Both the position numbers and the translations under genes were made by a program. The notes beneath the pieces were generated by a model. That model did not search any database and was not told the origin of the DNA. It saw only the letters and a program-made list of their open reading frames with translations. A DNA stretch of 33,254 nt, taken from contig JAIRVH010000154.1 of NCBI GenBank assembly GCA_031253985.1, positions 1 through 33,254 of the forward strand. Reading direction: 5' to 3'. The first letter of the stretch is position 1, and the number at the start of each line of letters is the position of its first letter. This DNA comes from Sphingobacterium sp. GTDB lineage: Bacteria; Bacteroidota; Bacteroidia; Sphingobacteriales; Sphingobacteriaceae. Shown here piece by piece: positions 24,067 to 33,254 of this stretch.

Positions 24067-25947
24067 ATGCAACGATTTGCTAATGAGCTTAAAGCCTTAA
24101 CACAGTATTTTTTATTTTGGTTAATTGTCTGTTTTATAGATAGATTGATTTTTGTTACTGCTTTTTTTGAGAAAATAGGTTTTTCCAATTTTACGGAAGT
24201 TTTCAGAATTTATTACCACGGTCTGAATCTGGATTTTTCTGCTGTTTCCTACATATGTGCTTTGCCGTTTCTTGTATATTGCGTGTTAAGTTTTTTCCCA
24301 AAACTGAAACCCAAGAGACTGATCTTGGATATCTATACCGTTATCGTCCTGGTTTTATTTTTTGTGACAAGCTTTATCAATGTCAATATCTATCGTGAAT
24401 GGGGCGACAAGATTTCTAAACGTGCTATCGATGCATTTTTTGCTTCGCCTTCGGGTGCCGTAGCATCGGCAGAGTCTACGCCAGTATTTCTTCCCATAGT
24501 GGGCATGTTGATCGGCATATTCTGCGGTTATTTTCTATACCGCTGGATGTTTAAAAAGGTCTCTTTTTTCAATATCAAGTCGCCTGTTGGCAATTTTTTC
24601 AAATTAGCAATCGGGGTTTTTGTGCTTTTTACCTTTATCCGTGGCGGCTATGGAAGAGCAACGTTAAACCCTAGCAAAGCCTATTATTCCGAAGAAACAT
24701 TTTACAACCATGCCGCGGTTAATACGCAATGGTCTTTTTTAAGGGATTTCTTTGCTGAAAGTACCAAACTGAAAAATCCATATAGTTACTATGCTGATCA
24801 GAAGGAGATCCAAGACAAGTTGCGTCCTGCCTTTCAAAGTCAGCCTGATTCGGCACTTGAGGTACTTTCCACTACACGGCCAAATGTCGTTATTATAATG
24901 TTGGAGAGTTTTGTTGGGGATCTCATTCAGTCTCTTGGAGGCGAAAAGGGAATTACGCCTCATATGGAAGAATTGATTAAGGGCGGTATTTTGTTCGATC
25001 ACATTTATTCAGCTGCTGACCGATCCGATAAAGGTATGGTAGCGGTACTAAGTGGTTTTCCGGCACAGGGGCCCGAGAGCATTATCAAGTATATAGATAA
25101 ACACGAAAATATGCCCGCGATAGGACAGGAGTTCGACCATGCCGGCTACGAAACATCATTTTATCATGGTGGTCAGAGTGAGTTTTATAATTTTAAATCG
25201 TATATGCTGACTCATGGGATGTCGAGGGTTGTGGATAATGCCAATTTTGGGTTAGATGCAGAACGTGCCTCGTGGGGAGTATATGATCATGTGGTCTTTA
25301 ATCAGATGATCAAGGATTTTAGAAAGGAAAAACAACCGTTCTTCTCGACCATTTTTACCTTGATTAATCACGAACCATTTGAATTAAAACACGGCTATAA
25401 ATTTGGTAATGCCACCAATGCGGATAAATTCAGAAGTACGGCAAATTATACAGATTCGGCCGTTTTTGACTTTATCAATAAAGCTAAAAAGGAAGCTTGG
25501 TATAAAAATACGCTTTTCGTTATTGTGGCCGATCATGGACATCGCCTTCCCTCAGAAAAATGGGAGCTATTTCACCCCAATCGCTTTCATATTCCGCTGA
25601 TCTTTTTCGGTGATGTGATCAAACCTGAATATCGTGGAAAAATATTCAATAGAATCGGTAACCAAACGGATTTGGCGGCTACCTTATTGACACAATTGAA
25701 GCTTCCCACAGAGCGTTATCATTGGAGCCGGGATCTGTTTAACCCGACGACTCCTCAGATCGCATTCTATAATTCGAAGGATGCCTTTGGTGTAATTACA
25801 CCACAACAGGCGGTTTCTTTCGATAATGTTGGAAGGATTATCAATTACAGATCAAATAAAGAATATCCTACTGGCAAAACTGACAGCTTATTGAATATCG
25901 GCAAAGCGTATTATCAAGACGTATATCGTGAATTTTTAAAATATTAG
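24067..25947 (+). CDS. LtaS-like sulfatase-fold membrane transferase, copy 1
   Basis: A 626-residue inner-membrane protein of the LTA synthase/phosphoglycerol transferase group (sulfatase fold). The N-terminal 210 residues hold about five helices; the catalytic domain faces the periplasm. Metal-site and nucleophile motifs are visible: MLES with Glu280, then AADRSDKG with Ser320 at the place of the LtaS nucleophilic threonine, and VADHGHR near residue 490. The start ATG 24067 (MQRFANE) is chosen over the TTG at 24040 because the -7 box covers the latter. As Bacteroidota make no lipoteichoic acid, transfer of a phospho-alcohol group to a lipid or glycan is a reasonable guess. A paralogue starts four bases after its stop. 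Confidence 0.9.
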   Translation: MQRFANELKALTQYFLFWLIVCFIDRLIFVTAFFEKIGFSNFTEVFRIYYHGLNLDFSAVSYICALPFLVYCVLSFFPKLKPKRLILDIYTVIVLVLFFVTSFINVNIYREWGDKISKRAIDAFFASPSGAVASAESTPVFLPIVGMLIGIFCGYFLYRWMFKKVSFFNIKSPVGNFFKLAIGVFVLFTFIRGGYGRATLNPSKAYYSEETFYNHAAVNTQWSFLRDFFAESTKLKNPYSYYADQKEIQDKLRPAFQSQPDSALEVLSTTRPNVVIIMLESFVGDLIQSLGGEKGITPHMEELIKGGILFDHIYSAADRSDKGMVAVLSGFPAQGPESIIKYIDKHENMPAIGQEFDHAGYETSFYHGGQSEFYNFKSYMLTHGMSRVVDNANFGLDAERASWGVYDHVVFNQMIKDFRKEKQPFFSTIFTLINHEPFELKHGYKFGNATNADKFRSTANYTDSAVFDFINKAKKEAWYKNTLFVIVADHGHRLPSEKWELFHPNRFHIPLIFFGDVIKPEYRGKIFNRIGNQTDLAATLLTQLKLPTERYHWSRDLFNPTTPQIAFYNSKDAFGVITPQQAVSFDNVGRIINYRSNKEYPTGKTDSLLNIGKAYYQDVYREFLKY

Positions 25948-25951
25948 GGCT

Positions 25952-27877
25952 ATGAAATTAAAAGGAGTATTTGCACCTTATTTTGCTGTCGCAATTCGTT
26001 TTATCTTTCTATTAGTCATCTATGCATTATTGCGGTTGGGGTTTTATGGCATCAATGCTTCCTTATTTCCTCATGTCGATGCCGGAAAGCTCCTGGTGAT
26101 GTTTGCTGGTGGTGTACGCTTCGACATTGTAGCCCTGCTGTATTTGAATATTCTTTATATTGTGATGCTGACTGTTCCGGGCCCGTTTAAGGATAACCGG
26201 ACCTACCAGCAAATTGCCAAATGGATCTTTATTGTGGTCAATTCACTTGGTATAGCGTTAAACCTGATTGACTTCGCCTATTATCCATTTACACTTAAAA
26301 GAACCACCGGGACGGTGATCGACCAGTTTTCCAATGAATCTAACCTCATGAAATTGGCTTTTGATTTCTGTCTGGATTATTGGTATCTCATCATCCTATT
26401 GATCCTGATTGTCTATGGTTTGATTAAATCCTATAAACTTATTCAGATTGAAAAGACTACGAAATATAGCTGGAAGTCATTTTTGATCCAATTGCCTTTA
26501 TTTTTATTGACGGCTTTTCTTTTCATCGGTGGTGTACGTGGGGGCTGGGCGCATAGCACCCGTCCCATTACATTAAGCAATGCCGGGGATTATGTAGAGA
26601 CACCAGAAGAAATGAATATTGTACTGAACACACCATTCAGTATATTGAAAACATTAAAGGCTGTCAATCTTAAACCTGTTCATTATTATTCCGAACAAGA
26701 GCTTGAGCAGTTATACAATCCTATTCATATACCAAAAGCAGACCAGCCTTTTGCAAAGAAAAATGTCGTCGTTCTGATATTGGAGAGTTTTGCGAAAGAG
26801 CATTTTGGTGAATTGAATAAAGATATCCAAGGTGGAAAATACAAAGGTTATACACCTTTTTTGGATTCATTGATCCGCAATGCTTACACATTTACAGATA
26901 CCTATGCCAATGGTCGTAAATCAATTGATGCACTACCATCAGTCATTACGGGGATTCCTTCCGTAGGTGAGCCTTTTGTACTTTCGATATATTCTGGCAA
27001 TGAAACCACCAGTTTAGCGAAGCTCTTAGGAAAAAAGGGCTATGAGACTGCTTTTTTTCACGGGGCACCCAATGGTAGCATGGGCTTTTCAGCTTATATG
27101 AAACTGGCAGGTATCCAGCATTATTTTGGTAAAAATGAATATAACAATGACGCTGATTTTGATGGTATATGGGGAATTTGGGATGAGCCGTTTTTGCAAT
27201 TTGTAGCGAATAAGATCAATACTTTTCACCAGCCATTTTTTGCTAGTTTCTTCTCCTTATCTTCGCATCATCCATTTAAGGTGCCTGAAAAGTATCAGGG
27301 AAAATTTCCTAAAGGACCTTTGCCCGTGCAGGAGCCAATTGGATATACGGATAATGCGCTGCGTGAGTTTTTTGCAACGGCATCCAAAATGCCTTGGTAC
27401 AAGAATACCGTATTCGTTATCTGCGCAGACCATGCTACTGTAAGCTACCTGCCGGAATATCAAACGGCAGCAGGGGGCTTCCAAATTCCGATTATATTTT
27501 ATGCACCAGGCGATAACCTAGTTGGCAAAGCGGATAAACTGGTACAGCAAATAGATATTATGCCGACCATTTTGAATTATTTGCATTACGATGAACCTTA
27601 TTTTGCCTTTGGTTCAGATGCTTTCCAACCAGGTAAGGATAACTTTGTGCTCAATAACAATGCGGGGAGCTATAACCTCTATTATAAAGATTATATGATG
27701 TCTTATGATGGACTGAAAGTGACATCATTTTATGACTTAAAGAAAGACCGCTTGATGAAACAGGATCTGCTGAAACAGCATCCCGCGGTATTGGATACGA
27801 TGGAGACCAAGATGAAAGCATTTATTCAGCAGTACAACAACCGTATGATTGAAAATAAGCTAACTTATAAAAAGTAG
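25952..27877 (+). CDS. LtaS-like sulfatase-fold membrane transferase, copy 2
   Basis: A 641-residue paralogue of the preceding gene with the same plan: about five N-terminal membrane helices (to about residue 210) and a periplasmic sulfatase-fold domain. Motifs are VLILES with Glu278, NGRKSIDALPSVITG with Ser324 as likely nucleophile, FFHGAPNG, and VICADHAT near residue 490. Copy 1 has ADRSDKG where this one has NGRKSID, so the two are well diverged and probably differ in substrate or acceptor. The four-base gap indicates one operon. The 3' end meets a convergent gene after only 12 bases with no clear terminator between them. Confidence 0.9.
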   Translation: MKLKGVFAPYFAVAIRFIFLLVIYALLRLGFYGINASLFPHVDAGKLLVMFAGGVRFDIVALLYLNILYIVMLTVPGPFKDNRTYQQIAKWIFIVVNSLGIALNLIDFAYYPFTLKRTTGTVIDQFSNESNLMKLAFDFCLDYWYLIILLILIVYGLIKSYKLIQIEKTTKYSWKSFLIQLPLFLLTAFLFIGGVRGGWAHSTRPITLSNAGDYVETPEEMNIVLNTPFSILKTLKAVNLKPVHYYSEQELEQLYNPIHIPKADQPFAKKNVVVLILESFAKEHFGELNKDIQGGKYKGYTPFLDSLIRNAYTFTDTYANGRKSIDALPSVITGIPSVGEPFVLSIYSGNETTSLAKLLGKKGYETAFFHGAPNGSMGFSAYMKLAGIQHYFGKNEYNNDADFDGIWGIWDEPFLQFVANKINTFHQPFFASFFSLSSHHPFKVPEKYQGKFPKGPLPVQEPIGYTDNALREFFATASKMPWYKNTVFVICADHATVSYLPEYQTAAGGFQIPIIFYAPGDNLVGKADKLVQQIDIMPTILNYLHYDEPYFAFGSDAFQPGKDNFVLNNNAGSYNLYYKDYMMSYDGLKVTSFYDLKKDRLMKQDLLKQHPAVLDTMETKMKAFIQQYNNRMIENKLTYKK

Positions 27878-27889
27878 GCTGCTGGTTTT

Positions 27890-28954
27890 CTAGGTGGGGG
27901 ACCTTGATCGAATACTTCTGTCGATAACAAATAAAACCAAGTCGTAAACGAGGTAGATCAAGGGTAAGGTGACGATGACTAGCAGCATAAAGCCCCGGGA
28001 CTTTTCGTCAAATGAACCGTTGATCAGGTAGTTGGCCAGACTGGACCAGAACCAGCAGAAGAAATAAAAGGAGCTTGGAATAATTAGGTTCCCAACTAGT
28101 AGTGCATAGCGGTATTTGCCAATTTTGTATTTTAGATAAATGCATCGGATATGTAGGTAGAGCAAAAATAGCGATCCGATCAGCGCAAGCAGTTCGGGGT
28201 GTACCCAAAGAATTGCTTTTGCTAGCAGGGAGGTTTTCTGGCCGACTTCTATATGAAAACTCTCTTTTTTTTCTACCTGATCAATGACCCAGTGCGTGAT
28301 CGAATCCGTTTGTAATTTGGCAGTTCCTAAGTCCTGCGCAAGGACTTCCATGTCACCGTTTAGGTGTAGATACAGGTCAATCGGGCCAAAGGAAGACCAG
28401 TATCTGGAAGGAAATAAGAGGTAATCAATTTCGTATCTGGTATGGATATCGCGTCGGTCATAACCCATATAAGCGCTATATCGAACCTGAATACTGTTTT
28501 CACCTTTATGTAGCTTAGCGGTAAAATAAAATGCATCATTCAAAGAGATACGCTTCCATTCATCACTGTCATAACTGATTTCATAATAGCCATCCTTTAA
28601 ACGTAAAAAAGGGAACTTCGAACCGGGCTGATCCATCGTCTTTGCTTTTATTTCTTTCCGATTGACAAGTACCTGATCCAATCCGTCCATATTTAGCGCG
28701 AGAAATACGAGCGGCAATTCGATATCTTGTTCAGCATGGATATTATATACAATACTGAAGTGGCTACGATAGTCCGAATAATCATCCGAAGTGTCCGCTA
28801 CAAGGCGGATGTCTATACGCTCATGGGTGACTTTCACCTTACCGGCAGGAACGAGCTGTCCTGTTATGCTGTGCGGACTTCTTGGGTTCGCCATGTTGGC
28901 AAACAATGTCGTTACAGTGAGTAAAAGATATGCAGCTGTTATTAAAATTTTCAT
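27890..28954 (-). CDS. Unknown exported membrane protein with C-terminal helices
   Basis: A 354-residue protein I cannot assign to a named family. It has a signal peptide (hydrophobic about 4-19, likely cleavage after LFA), a beta-rich periplasmic domain of about 220 residues (HFSIVYNIHAEQDIELPLVF, then YWSSFGPIDLYLHLNG near 185-200), and three C-terminal membrane helices at about 248-268, 282-305 and 322-342, ending in a basic tail. The plan resembles small exported proteins that carry a surface-facing domain on a helical bundle. It converges on the LtaS-like pair, but no shared function can be claimed. Confidence 0.82.
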   Translation of the reverse strand: MKILITAAYLLLTVTTLFANMANPRSPHSITGQLVPAGKVKVTHERIDIRLVADTSDDYSDYRSHFSIVYNIHAEQDIELPLVFLALNMDGLDQVLVNRKEIKAKTMDQPGSKFPFLRLKDGYYEISYDSDEWKRISLNDAFYFTAKLHKGENSIQVRYSAYMGYDRRDIHTRYEIDYLLFPSRYWSSFGPIDLYLHLNGDMEVLAQDLGTAKLQTDSITHWVIDQVEKKESFHIEVGQKTSLLAKAILWVHPELLALIGSLFLLYLHIRCIYLKYKIGKYRYALLVGNLIIPSSFYFFCWFWSSLANYLINGSFDEKSRGFMLLVIVTLPLIYLVYDLVLFVIDRSIRSRSPT

Positions 28955-29093
28955 TTTGTTTGATAAGGTCTACTTAATCGTCAATTCCATGTTCGCATAA
29001 GAGCTTTTACGTTATAGAGGCTACTGTATATTAAGATATGCTTGATCTTTAACAAGATGAAAGTAGAAATTAAAAGGGAGAAATTAAAAAGGC

Positions 29094-29126
29094 GATTTAT
29101 ATTCGGCTACCTCTGATTTATATTCG
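29094..29126. repeat. 12-bp direct repeat spaced 21 bases
   Basis: GATTTATATTCG occurs exactly at 29094-29105 and 29115-29126, two helical turns apart. Confidence 0.8.
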
Positions 29127-29189
29127 TTAAGTAGATCGTTTCTTTCCTGAAGGTTCTTTCTGGCCCATAAGATCAGTCACTTTCAGAAA

Positions 29190-29226
29190 AAAAAAGACCT
29201 ATACCACAAAGGGATAGGTCTTTTTT
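29190..29226. terminator. odhB terminator
   Basis: A 13-bp stem (29190-29202 with 29214-29226) with A6 on one arm and T6 on the other, loop of 11. It lies 23 bases after the odhB stop and works in both directions. Confidence 0.88.
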
Positions 29227-29249
29227 ATATTTCCATACTTTATTGTGGT

Positions 29250-30491
29250 TTAAACACCCAACAATAAACGAGCTGGATCTTCCAATAATTGTTTTACACG
29301 AACCAGGAAGCTTACTGATTCACGACCATCGATGATGCGGTGATCGTAAGAAAGCGCGATGTACATCATTGGACGGATCACTACTTGGCCATTTTCAGCG
29401 ATAGGACGTTGGATGATGTTGTGCATACCCAGGATTGCCGATTGTGGTGCATTGATGATCGGCGTAGACATCATTGATCCGAATACACCACCGTTGGTAA
29501 TTGTAAATGTACCACCAGTCATTTCGTCGATCGTTAATTTGTTGTCACGCGCTTTACCTGCCAATGCAGCGATCGCTTTTTCGATTTGTTCCAATGACAT
29601 GGCATCAGCGTTACGGATAACTGGAACAACCAAACCTTTAGGTGCAGAAACCGCGATTGAGACATCTGCGAAATCAGAATATACAATTTCGTTATCTTCA
29701 ATACGAGCATTTACTGCAGGCCATTCAGCCAATGCAGTTGTTACTGCTTTTGTAAAGAATGACATGAAACCTAGACCGATTCCAAATTTCTCTTTGAAGG
29801 TATCTTTGTATTTAGCACGTAGATCCATGATCGGCTGCATATTGACTTCATTGAATGTTGTCAACATCGCTGTTTCGTTTTTAACGGCAACTAGGCGTTT
29901 TGCGATCGTTTTACGTAATGAAGATAATTTCTCACGACGTTCGTTTCTAGAACCCGCCACAGGAGCAACTGTCGCAGCTGGAGCCGCAGCAGGTTTTGCA
30001 GCTGGCGCAGCAGCTTTAGCAACAGGTTGCGCTTTCTCGGCATCTTCTTTTGTGATGCGACCTTCTTTACCTGTTCCTTTTATTGTAGAAGGATCAATTC
30101 CTTTTTCTCTTAAAATTTTTGCAGCAGCAGGAGAAGCTGTGCCAGCAGCGTAGCTATCTGGATCTTCATCTTTTGCAGCGGCAGCCGCAACTGGAGCTGC
30201 ATTTGATGCTTCTGCAGCAGGGGCAGCAGCTTCAGCTGAACCACCAGCAGGAGCAGCACCTTCTTCAATTGTACAAACAACAGCACCGATTTCTAAAGTA
30301 TCACCTTCTTGTGCAATGATTCTTAAGATACCCGCTTTTTCAGCTGGTAATTCAAACGTTGCTTTGTCTGATTCCAGTTCGGCGATGTTTTCATCCATCT
30401 CCACATAATCGCCATCTTGTTTCAACCATTGTGATAAGGTTACCTCCGTGATTGATTCACCTACGGTTGGTACTTTAATTTCTAAGCTCAT
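29250..30491 (-). CDS. odhB: 2-oxoglutarate dehydrogenase E2, dihydrolipoyl succinyltransferase
   Basis: The E2 core (also called sucB) of the 2-oxoglutarate dehydrogenase complex; it moves the succinyl group from the E1 thiamine adduct to CoA in the TCA cycle. The 413 residues comprise a lipoyl domain (1-76) with lipoylated Lys43 in ESDKATFEL, an Ala/Pro/Glu-rich linker, the peripheral subunit-binding domain (about 115-155, [14 protein letters not shown]...[11 protein letters not shown]), a second Ala/Pro linker, and the catalytic domain with His384 and Asp388 in [10 protein letters not shown]. There is one lipoyl domain, as in most bacterial OdhB. It follows sucA by 63 bases in the same operon; E3 (lpd) is not in the window. 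Confidence 0.96.
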   Translation of the reverse strand: MSLEIKVPTVGESITEVTLSQWLKQDGDYVEMDENIAELESDKATFELPAEKAGILRIIAQEGDTLEIGAVVCTIEEGAAPAGGSAEAAAPAAEASNAAPVAAAAAKDEDPDSYAAGTASPAAAKILREKGIDPSTIKGTGKEGRITKEDAEKAQPVAKAAAPAAKPAAAPAATVAPVAGSRNERREKLSSLRKTIAKRLVAVKNETAMLTTFNEVNMQPIMDLRAKYKDTFKEKFGIGLGFMSFFTKAVTTALAEWPAVNARIEDNEIVYSDFADVSIAVSAPKGLVVPVIRNADAMSLEQIEKAIAALAGKARDNKLTIDEMTGGTFTITNGGVFGSMMSTPIINAPQSAILGMHNIIQRPIAENGQVVIRPMMYIALSYDHRIIDGRESVSFLVRVKQLLEDPARLLLGV

Positions 30492-30510
30492 ATATAATGT
30501 TCTTTATTGA

Positions 30511-30540
30511 CAATTGCGTCCTATAGATAAGACGCAATTG
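30511..30540 (-). other. Intercistronic hairpin between sucA and odhB
   Basis: CAATTGCGTC (30511-30520) and GACGCAATTG (30531-30540) form a perfect 10-bp stem around a 10-base loop in the 63-base gap. No U-tract follows on the minus strand, so it is not a standard terminator; it could stabilise or process the mRNA between the two genes. Confidence 0.7.
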
Positions 30541-30554
30541 ATTTTAAATTGTTT

Positions 30555-33254
30555 TTATTCGAATGATTTATTTAAGATTTCTGCTTGTTGTGCAACGTGT
30601 TGTTTCATGTAACCTGTCGCTGTACTTCCACTTTCTTTACGGGCAACAAAACCTGTAAATGCAATCTCAGTACCCATTAGTTTACGGCAGTAGTAAGACC
30701 ATGCACCCATGTTCTCATTTTCTTCCTGAACCCAAACAAATTCTTTTGCTTTGTTGTATTTTTTACGGATTGCTTTCAATTGATCCGTAGGAATTGGGAA
30801 CAATTGTTCCAATCTTACGATAGCGATATCTTTGCGTTTGTCCGCTTCTTGTTTCTCTAATAAGTCGTAGTAAACTTTACCCGAACAGAATAACACGCGT
30901 TTAACGTCTTTCGCTGCAACATTGGCATCATCGATCACTTCTTGGAAGGCTCCTTCTGTAAAGTCTTTCAATGGCGATACCACTTTTGGATGGCGCAACA
31001 ATGATTTTGGTGTAAATACAACCAATGGTTTACGGAATTCACGTACCAGCTGACGGCGCAACAAGTGGAAATAGTTAGCAGGAGTAGTACAGTTTGCTAA
31101 GATCATATTCTCATCTGCACATAACTCTAAGAATCTTTCGATACGTGCCGAAGAGTGCTCAGGACCTTGACCTTCCATACCATGAGGAAGCATCATGACC
31201 AAACCGTTAGAACGTTTCCATTTTGTCTCTGCACTCGATAGATATTGATCTACAATGATTTGAGCACCATTATAGAAATCTCCGAATTGCGCTTCCCAAA
31301 TGGTCAATGAATTTGGATTAGAAGATGCATAACCATATTCAAAGCCCAAAACAGCATATTCTGAAAGTAATGAATTGTAGATAGAGAATTTATCACCCCC
31401 TTTAATATTGGCTAAAGGAACATATTTCTCTTCGGAATCTTCCAGTGTCAATACCGCATGACGATGTGAGAATGTACCACGTTGTACATCTTGACCCGAG
31501 ATACGAACACGGTTACCTTGATCCAATAAAGTCGCATAAGCCATCAATTCGCCCATTGCCCAATCGTATGAATCAGCCGTGATCATTTTGGCACGGTCTT
31601 CAAATAAACGTGTAATCTTACGGAAGAATTTTTTGTCTGCAGGTAAGGTGGTGATTTCTTTCGCTAATTTTAAGAATAAATCCTTTGCAACTTTCGTCTT
31701 ATCTGAAGTTGTTAATACTTCCCCTTTTCTGGCAGGACGCAATCCTTCCCATGCACCTTTAAACATCGGAATCTCTTCAGTCAATACCTCAACTGTTTTC
31801 GATTCCTCAAATTTAGTCTGTAATTCAGCTTTAAATTCCTTCTCGATATTTTTAGAATATGCCTCATCAATACTACCTTCAGTAATTAATTTTTTAGCAT
31901 ATACTTCTTTCGGATTTGGATGTTTTTCGATGATTTTGTACAGCAATGGCTGCGTGAATTTCGGTTCATCTGCTTCATTGTGTCCAAATCTTCTATAACA
32001 TAATAGATCGATAAATACGTCTGTTTTATATTTTTGACGGTATTCAACCGCTAAATTAATCGCATAGACGACTGCTTCAGCGTCATCACCGTTCACATGA
32101 AATACGGGTGAAGATGTGATTTTTGCTACGTCTGTACAGTATGTTCCAGAACGAGCATCCTTGTAGTTCGTTGTAAAACCGATTTGGTTGTTGATCACAA
32201 TATGTACAGTACCACCAGTTTTGTAACCATCTAATTTCGACATTTGAGTTACTTCGTACACAACACCTTGACCAGCAATTGCTGCGTCACCATGGATGAT
32301 GATCGGTGCGATTTTAGAAGAGTCACCTTCGTATTTGAAGTCAATTTTAGAACGAACCATACCTTCAACGATCGGATCTACAGTTTCCAGGTGTGAAGGG
32401 TTAGGAGCCAAACTTAGGTGGACAGATTTGCCATCGTTTGTTTTCACCTCAGATGAAAAGCCTAAGTGGTATTTTACGTCACCGCCAAAGTTTACTTCAG
32501 GATCATCCGCATAAGTTTTACCTTCAAATTCAGAGAATACTGATTTGTAAGATTTACCCATGATATTGGTCAATACATTCAGACGACCACGGTGAGCCAT
32601 ACCGATAACAAATTCCTGAATGCCGATTTCTGCACCTTTTTCAATGACAGAATCCAATGCCGGAATTAAACTTTCGGCACCTTCCAACGAAAAACGTTTT
32701 TGACCTAAAAACTTAGTACCTAAGAAGTTTTCGAAGACGACGGCGTGGTTTAATTTGTTTAGGATTCTCTTTTTTGTGTCCAAAGAGAATTTAGGCATAT
32801 TGCGATCCGCTTCCATGCGGTCCTGTAACCATTTAATTTTCTCTGGGTTACGGATATATTTGAATTCTGCACCAATAGAACGGCAGTAAGTATCCTCTAC
32901 CAGCTGACGGATGTCTTTCAATGTTGCTGGACCTAAACCGACTTCAACACCTGCATTGAAAACAGTGTTCATGTCTGCTTCAGCAAGACCAAACGTTTCT
33001 AATTCCTTGCCAGGATAGTATTTACGTCTTTCACGAACAGGGTTAGTGTGTGTGAACAGGTGGCCGCGATCGCGGTAGCCATTGATCATGTTCAGCACAT
33101 TGATTTCTTTCAATACGTGCTCAGGAGTAGCTTCACCTACTGAACTTGTTGTTCCACCAGCATTTTGACCGAAATCAAAACCTTCAAAGAATTTTTGCCA
33201 TCCGAAATCTACCGATTGGGGATCTTGCTTGTACGATTGATATAAGCCATCGAC
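30555..33254 (-). CDS. sucA: 2-oxoglutarate dehydrogenase E1, N-terminus cut by the window edge
   Basis: Thiamine-diphosphate enzyme that decarboxylates 2-oxoglutarate and passes the succinyl group to OdhB. The visible 899 residues run in one frame to the right edge; the codon at 33111-33113 is a TTG leucine inside the gene, not the start. The upstream codons read VDGLYQSYKQDP and DFGWQKFFEGF, the usual N-terminal segment of E1o. Further on are GMAHRGRLNVL, IHGDAAIAGQGVVYE, VINNQIGFTT (thiamine and metal binding), LLCYRRFGHNEADEP, and the transketolase C-terminal part with LPHGMEGQGPEHSSARIERFL. The gene is the first visible member of the sucA-odhB operon. Confidence 0.97.
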   Translation of the reverse strand, partial: VDGLYQSYKQDPQSVDFGWQKFFEGFDFGQNAGGTTSSVGEATPEHVLKEINVLNMINGYRDRGHLFTHTNPVRERRKYYPGKELETFGLAEADMNTVFNAGVEVGLGPATLKDIRQLVEDTYCRSIGAEFKYIRNPEKIKWLQDRMEADRNMPKFSLDTKKRILNKLNHAVVFENFLGTKFLGQKRFSLEGAESLIPALDSVIEKGAEIGIQEFVIGMAHRGRLNVLTNIMGKSYKSVFSEFEGKTYADDPEVNFGGDVKYHLGFSSEVKTNDGKSVHLSLAPNPSHLETVDPIVEGMVRSKIDFKYEGDSSKIAPIIIHGDAAIAGQGVVYEVTQMSKLDGYKTGGTVHIVINNQIGFTTNYKDARSGTYCTDVAKITSSPVFHVNGDDAEAVVYAINLAVEYRQKYKTDVFIDLLCYRRFGHNEADEPKFTQPLLYKIIEKHPNPKEVYAKKLITEGSIDEAYSKNIEKEFKAELQTKFEESKTVEVLTEEIPMFKGAWEGLRPARKGEVLTTSDKTKVAKDLFLKLAKEITTLPADKKFFRKITRLFEDRAKMITADSYDWAMGELMAYATLLDQGNRVRISGQDVQRGTFSHRHAVLTLEDSEEKYVPLANIKGGDKFSIYNSLLSEYAVLGFEYGYASSNPNSLTIWEAQFGDFYNGAQIIVDQYLSSAETKWKRSNGLVMMLPHGMEGQGPEHSSARIERFLELCADENMILANCTTPANYFHLLRRQLVREFRKPLVVFTPKSLLRHPKVVSPLKDFTEGAFQEVIDDANVAAKDVKRVLFCSGKVYYDLLEKQEADKRKDIAIVRLEQLFPIPTDQLKAIRKKYNKAKEFVWVQEENENMGAWSYYCRKLMGTEIAFTGFVARKESGSTATGYMKQHVAQQAEILNKSFE

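Larger units (their letters stand above)
28955..29249. other. 295-base intergenic region after odhB
   Basis: No gene is seen. It contains a 12-bp direct repeat (29094-29105, 29115-29126) and the odhB terminator. No exact TAnnTTTG box for the minus-strand gene ending at 27890 is found. Confidence 0.6.

Noticed and set aside
29359..30153. 264-codon frame on the plus strand opposite odhB
   Set aside because: It is antisense to the well-conserved odhB coding sequence; its Ala-rich part mirrors the Ala/Pro linker. It is a shadow frame.

Overview
The window is chromosomal DNA of a Bacteroidota bacterium, most likely Sphingobacterium or a close Sphingobacteriaceae relative. The evidence is indirect but consistent: AT-rich intergenic DNA, several matches to the Bacteroidota promoter pattern (TTG, 19-20 bases, TAnnTTTG), few clear Shine-Dalgarno sites, a lipoprotein-type TamA (TamL) paired with TamB, and a GbsR-type regulator of Bacteroidota style. 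I see no rRNA, tRNA, insertion sequence, phage gene or CRISPR array.

Layout. Positions 1-70 hold the first codons of a minus-strand gene cut by the window edge, with its own promoter. Then follow argH (+), galM (-), dgt (+) and topB (+). A minus-strand operon at 6849-9014 encodes a GbsR/MarR-type regulator, two paralogous three-to-four-helix membrane proteins and an NAD(P)-dependent epimerase. A plus-strand group at 9307-11658 encodes an unknown protein, a periplasmic TonB C-terminal-domain protein and a SUFU-domain protein. A minus-strand tamB-tamL pair fills 11823-19404. Next come DoxX and DUF4342 small proteins (-), a 0.6 kb non-coding interval with an unusual periodic array, and valS (-). 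Two tandem LtaS-like sulfatase-fold membrane enzymes (+) converge on an unknown membrane protein (-). The window ends in the 2-oxoglutarate dehydrogenase genes odhB and sucA (-), with sucA cut by the right edge.

Most genes are housekeeping: arginine synthesis, sugar anomer conversion, dNTP control, DNA topology, valyl-tRNA charging and the TCA cycle. The envelope genes (tamB-tamL, two LtaS-like enzymes, TonB-CTD, DoxX) form the other theme.

The most unusual signal is non-coding. Between DUF4342 and the valS terminator (about 20664-21067) lies a degenerate array with strict 11-bp periodicity. At 15 of 20 successive 11-bp steps from 20815 to 21024 a CG dinucleotide occurs. The motif reads TTCGG in the left half and mostly CCGA/TCGA in the right half, so it appears to flip strand near the centre. 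Other points of interest are a 16-bp perfect palindrome inside the argH promoter spacer, a duplicated ~61-bp leader block in front of the GbsR operon, and promoters placed so close to start codons that leaderless mRNAs are likely for at least two genes.
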